Source: Rhodospirillales bacterium
GTDB lineage: Bacteria > Pseudomonadota > Gammaproteobacteria > Steroidobacterales > Rariloculaceae
Direction of reading: 5' to 3'
Length of the DNA stretch: 14,768 nucleotides
NCBI GenBank assembly: GCA_024640665.1
Contig: JAHEEO010000051.1
Span: 1-14,768, forward strand
Below, one piece after another: positions 14,081 through 14,768 of the stretch (its first letter is position 1; each line of letters starts with the position of its first letter). The position numbers were made by a program, and so were the translations under genes. The notes under the pieces were generated by a model, which saw only the letters and a program-made list of their open reading frames with translations, was not told where the DNA came from and did not search any database.

Positions 14081-14768
14081 ATGAGCATCACCAACATTGA
14101 ATCAGTTACATACGGAGTCGAAGATCTCGAAACTTCGCAACGCTTCTGGAGCGACTTCGGTCTTCAACAACGCCAGGACGACGGCTCGAGTTTCGAAGCT
14201 AAAGACGGCTCAGCCGTCGTTCTTAGAGCACTTGGAGACGAGCGCTTACCCGCCGCAATAGAGCCAGGCTCGACGATGCGTGAGGTCATGTATGGCGTCG
14301 ATACGCAGGCCAACCTGGACCAACTAGCGGGCAAACTGTCCGATTTTGGAACGATCGTTGCCAACGACTCAGGTGTAATTCGAGCATTGGATCCACTTGG
14401 ATTTCCGTTTGCTCTCAGAGTCAGCCAGCGACGCAAAATTTCGGCTCAAGCGCCTGTTTTTAATACGCCGGGCAATCCGGACCGCATCAACACACGGGGG
14501 CAGTTTTTCAAGCAAGCTCAGCCTTCGGAGTTGACACATGTCGTATACATGGTCGAAGACACTGCCAGTATCGTGCCGTTCTATACCGATCAACTCGGGT
14601 TTGTCATCAGCGACTCCTATCCTGGACGCGGCTATTTCATGCGCGGCGGGGCATCGCACTGTCATCACAATCTGTTCATTTTGAAAGTCCCCGAGAAGAC
14701 CGGCTTCCATCATGTTGCATTCGAGTTGAGTACCATTCACGAACTGTTCGGCGGCGGTCTAAACATGA
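14081..14768 (+). CDS. Two-module VOC protein, extradiol dioxygenase-like (3' partial)
   Basis: The frame is open from ATG 14081 to the window end (229 codons, no stop), so the C-terminus is missing. The protein starts MSITNIESVTYGVEDLETSQRF, with the first VOC module at about residues 1-115 lacking metal-binding His in its first strand. A second module starts near 150: ELTHVVYMVEDT (His153), FYTDQLGFVISD, GGASHCHHNLFIL and GFHHVAFEL (His210/His211). This order fits type I extradiol dioxygenases such as BphC, where two His and a later Glu in the second module bind iron and a further His acts in catalysis. The Glu would lie beyond the window. A glyoxalase-like or other VOC enzyme remains possible. 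Ribosome site is GGA about 11 bases upstream. It is divergent from the TRAP genes, so a ring-cleavage and uptake pair is possible but unproven. Confidence 0.8.
   Translation, partial: MSITNIESVTYGVEDLETSQRFWSDFGLQQRQDDGSSFEAKDGSAVVLRALGDERLPAAIEPGSTMREVMYGVDTQANLDQLAGKLSDFGTIVANDSGVIRALDPLGFPFALRVSQRRKISAQAPVFNTPGNPDRINTRGQFFKQAQPSELTHVVYMVEDTASIVPFYTDQLGFVISDSYPGRGYFMRGGASHCHHNLFILKVPEKTGFHHVAFELSTIHELFGGGLNM

Noticed and set aside
1..14768. CRISPR arrays, tRNA/rRNA genes, insertion sequences, phage or toxin-antitoxin genes
   Set aside because: I looked for regular direct repeats, transposase motifs, terminal inverted repeats and RNA gene signatures and saw none that could be supported.

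Overview
The window looks like chromosome from a free-living, moderately GC-rich proteobacterium, most likely a gammaproteobacterium. The support is a type IV pilin behind a textbook sigma-54 promoter, a UbiX flavin prenyltransferase, modBC, a TRAP (DctQM) carrier, FolE and an XdhC-family protein. I cannot name a genus. I see no tRNA, rRNA, CRISPR array, insertion sequence or phage gene. Coding is dense, and most gaps are under 125 bases.

Region 1 (2-5376, + strand) is an apparent three-gene operon ending in a hairpin. It encodes a 5'-truncated DUF1592/1588/1585-like protein with one CxxCH heme motif, a large putative lipoprotein with two CxxCH modules plus a LamG-like domain, and a Tat-exported DUF1501-like protein. 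Relatives of the first and third are best known from Planctomycetes-type 'PSCyt/DUF1501' gene sets. This is the most unusual part of the window. The proteins probably act together in the cell envelope, but their substrate is unknown.

Region 2 (5438-8588) holds a zinc-ribbon/SAM methyltransferase, convergent with and overlapping an XdhC-family protein, which is divergent from folE (GTP cyclohydrolase I).

Region 3 (8589-9669) has a roughly 250-base gap with a perfect-consensus sigma-54 promoter, a 93-residue protein I do not recognise, and a type IV pilin. The last two look co-transcribed.

Region 4 (9701-12145) has ubiX on the minus strand, divergent from modBC (molybdate ABC permease and ATPase). 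No modA is visible. A strong sigma-70-like promoter sits so close to the modB ATG that the message may be leaderless. Two 8-bp palindromes lie just upstream of it.

Region 5 (12142-14768) has a TRAP transporter pair (dctQ-dctM, minus strand) whose stop overlaps that of modC. Divergent from it is a two-module VOC protein resembling type I extradiol dioxygenases, cut off by the window end.

Possible links between regions are inference only. ModBC and XdhC both point to molybdenum enzymes encoded elsewhere. UbiX, the TRAP carrier and the extradiol-like protein would fit aromatic acid metabolism.
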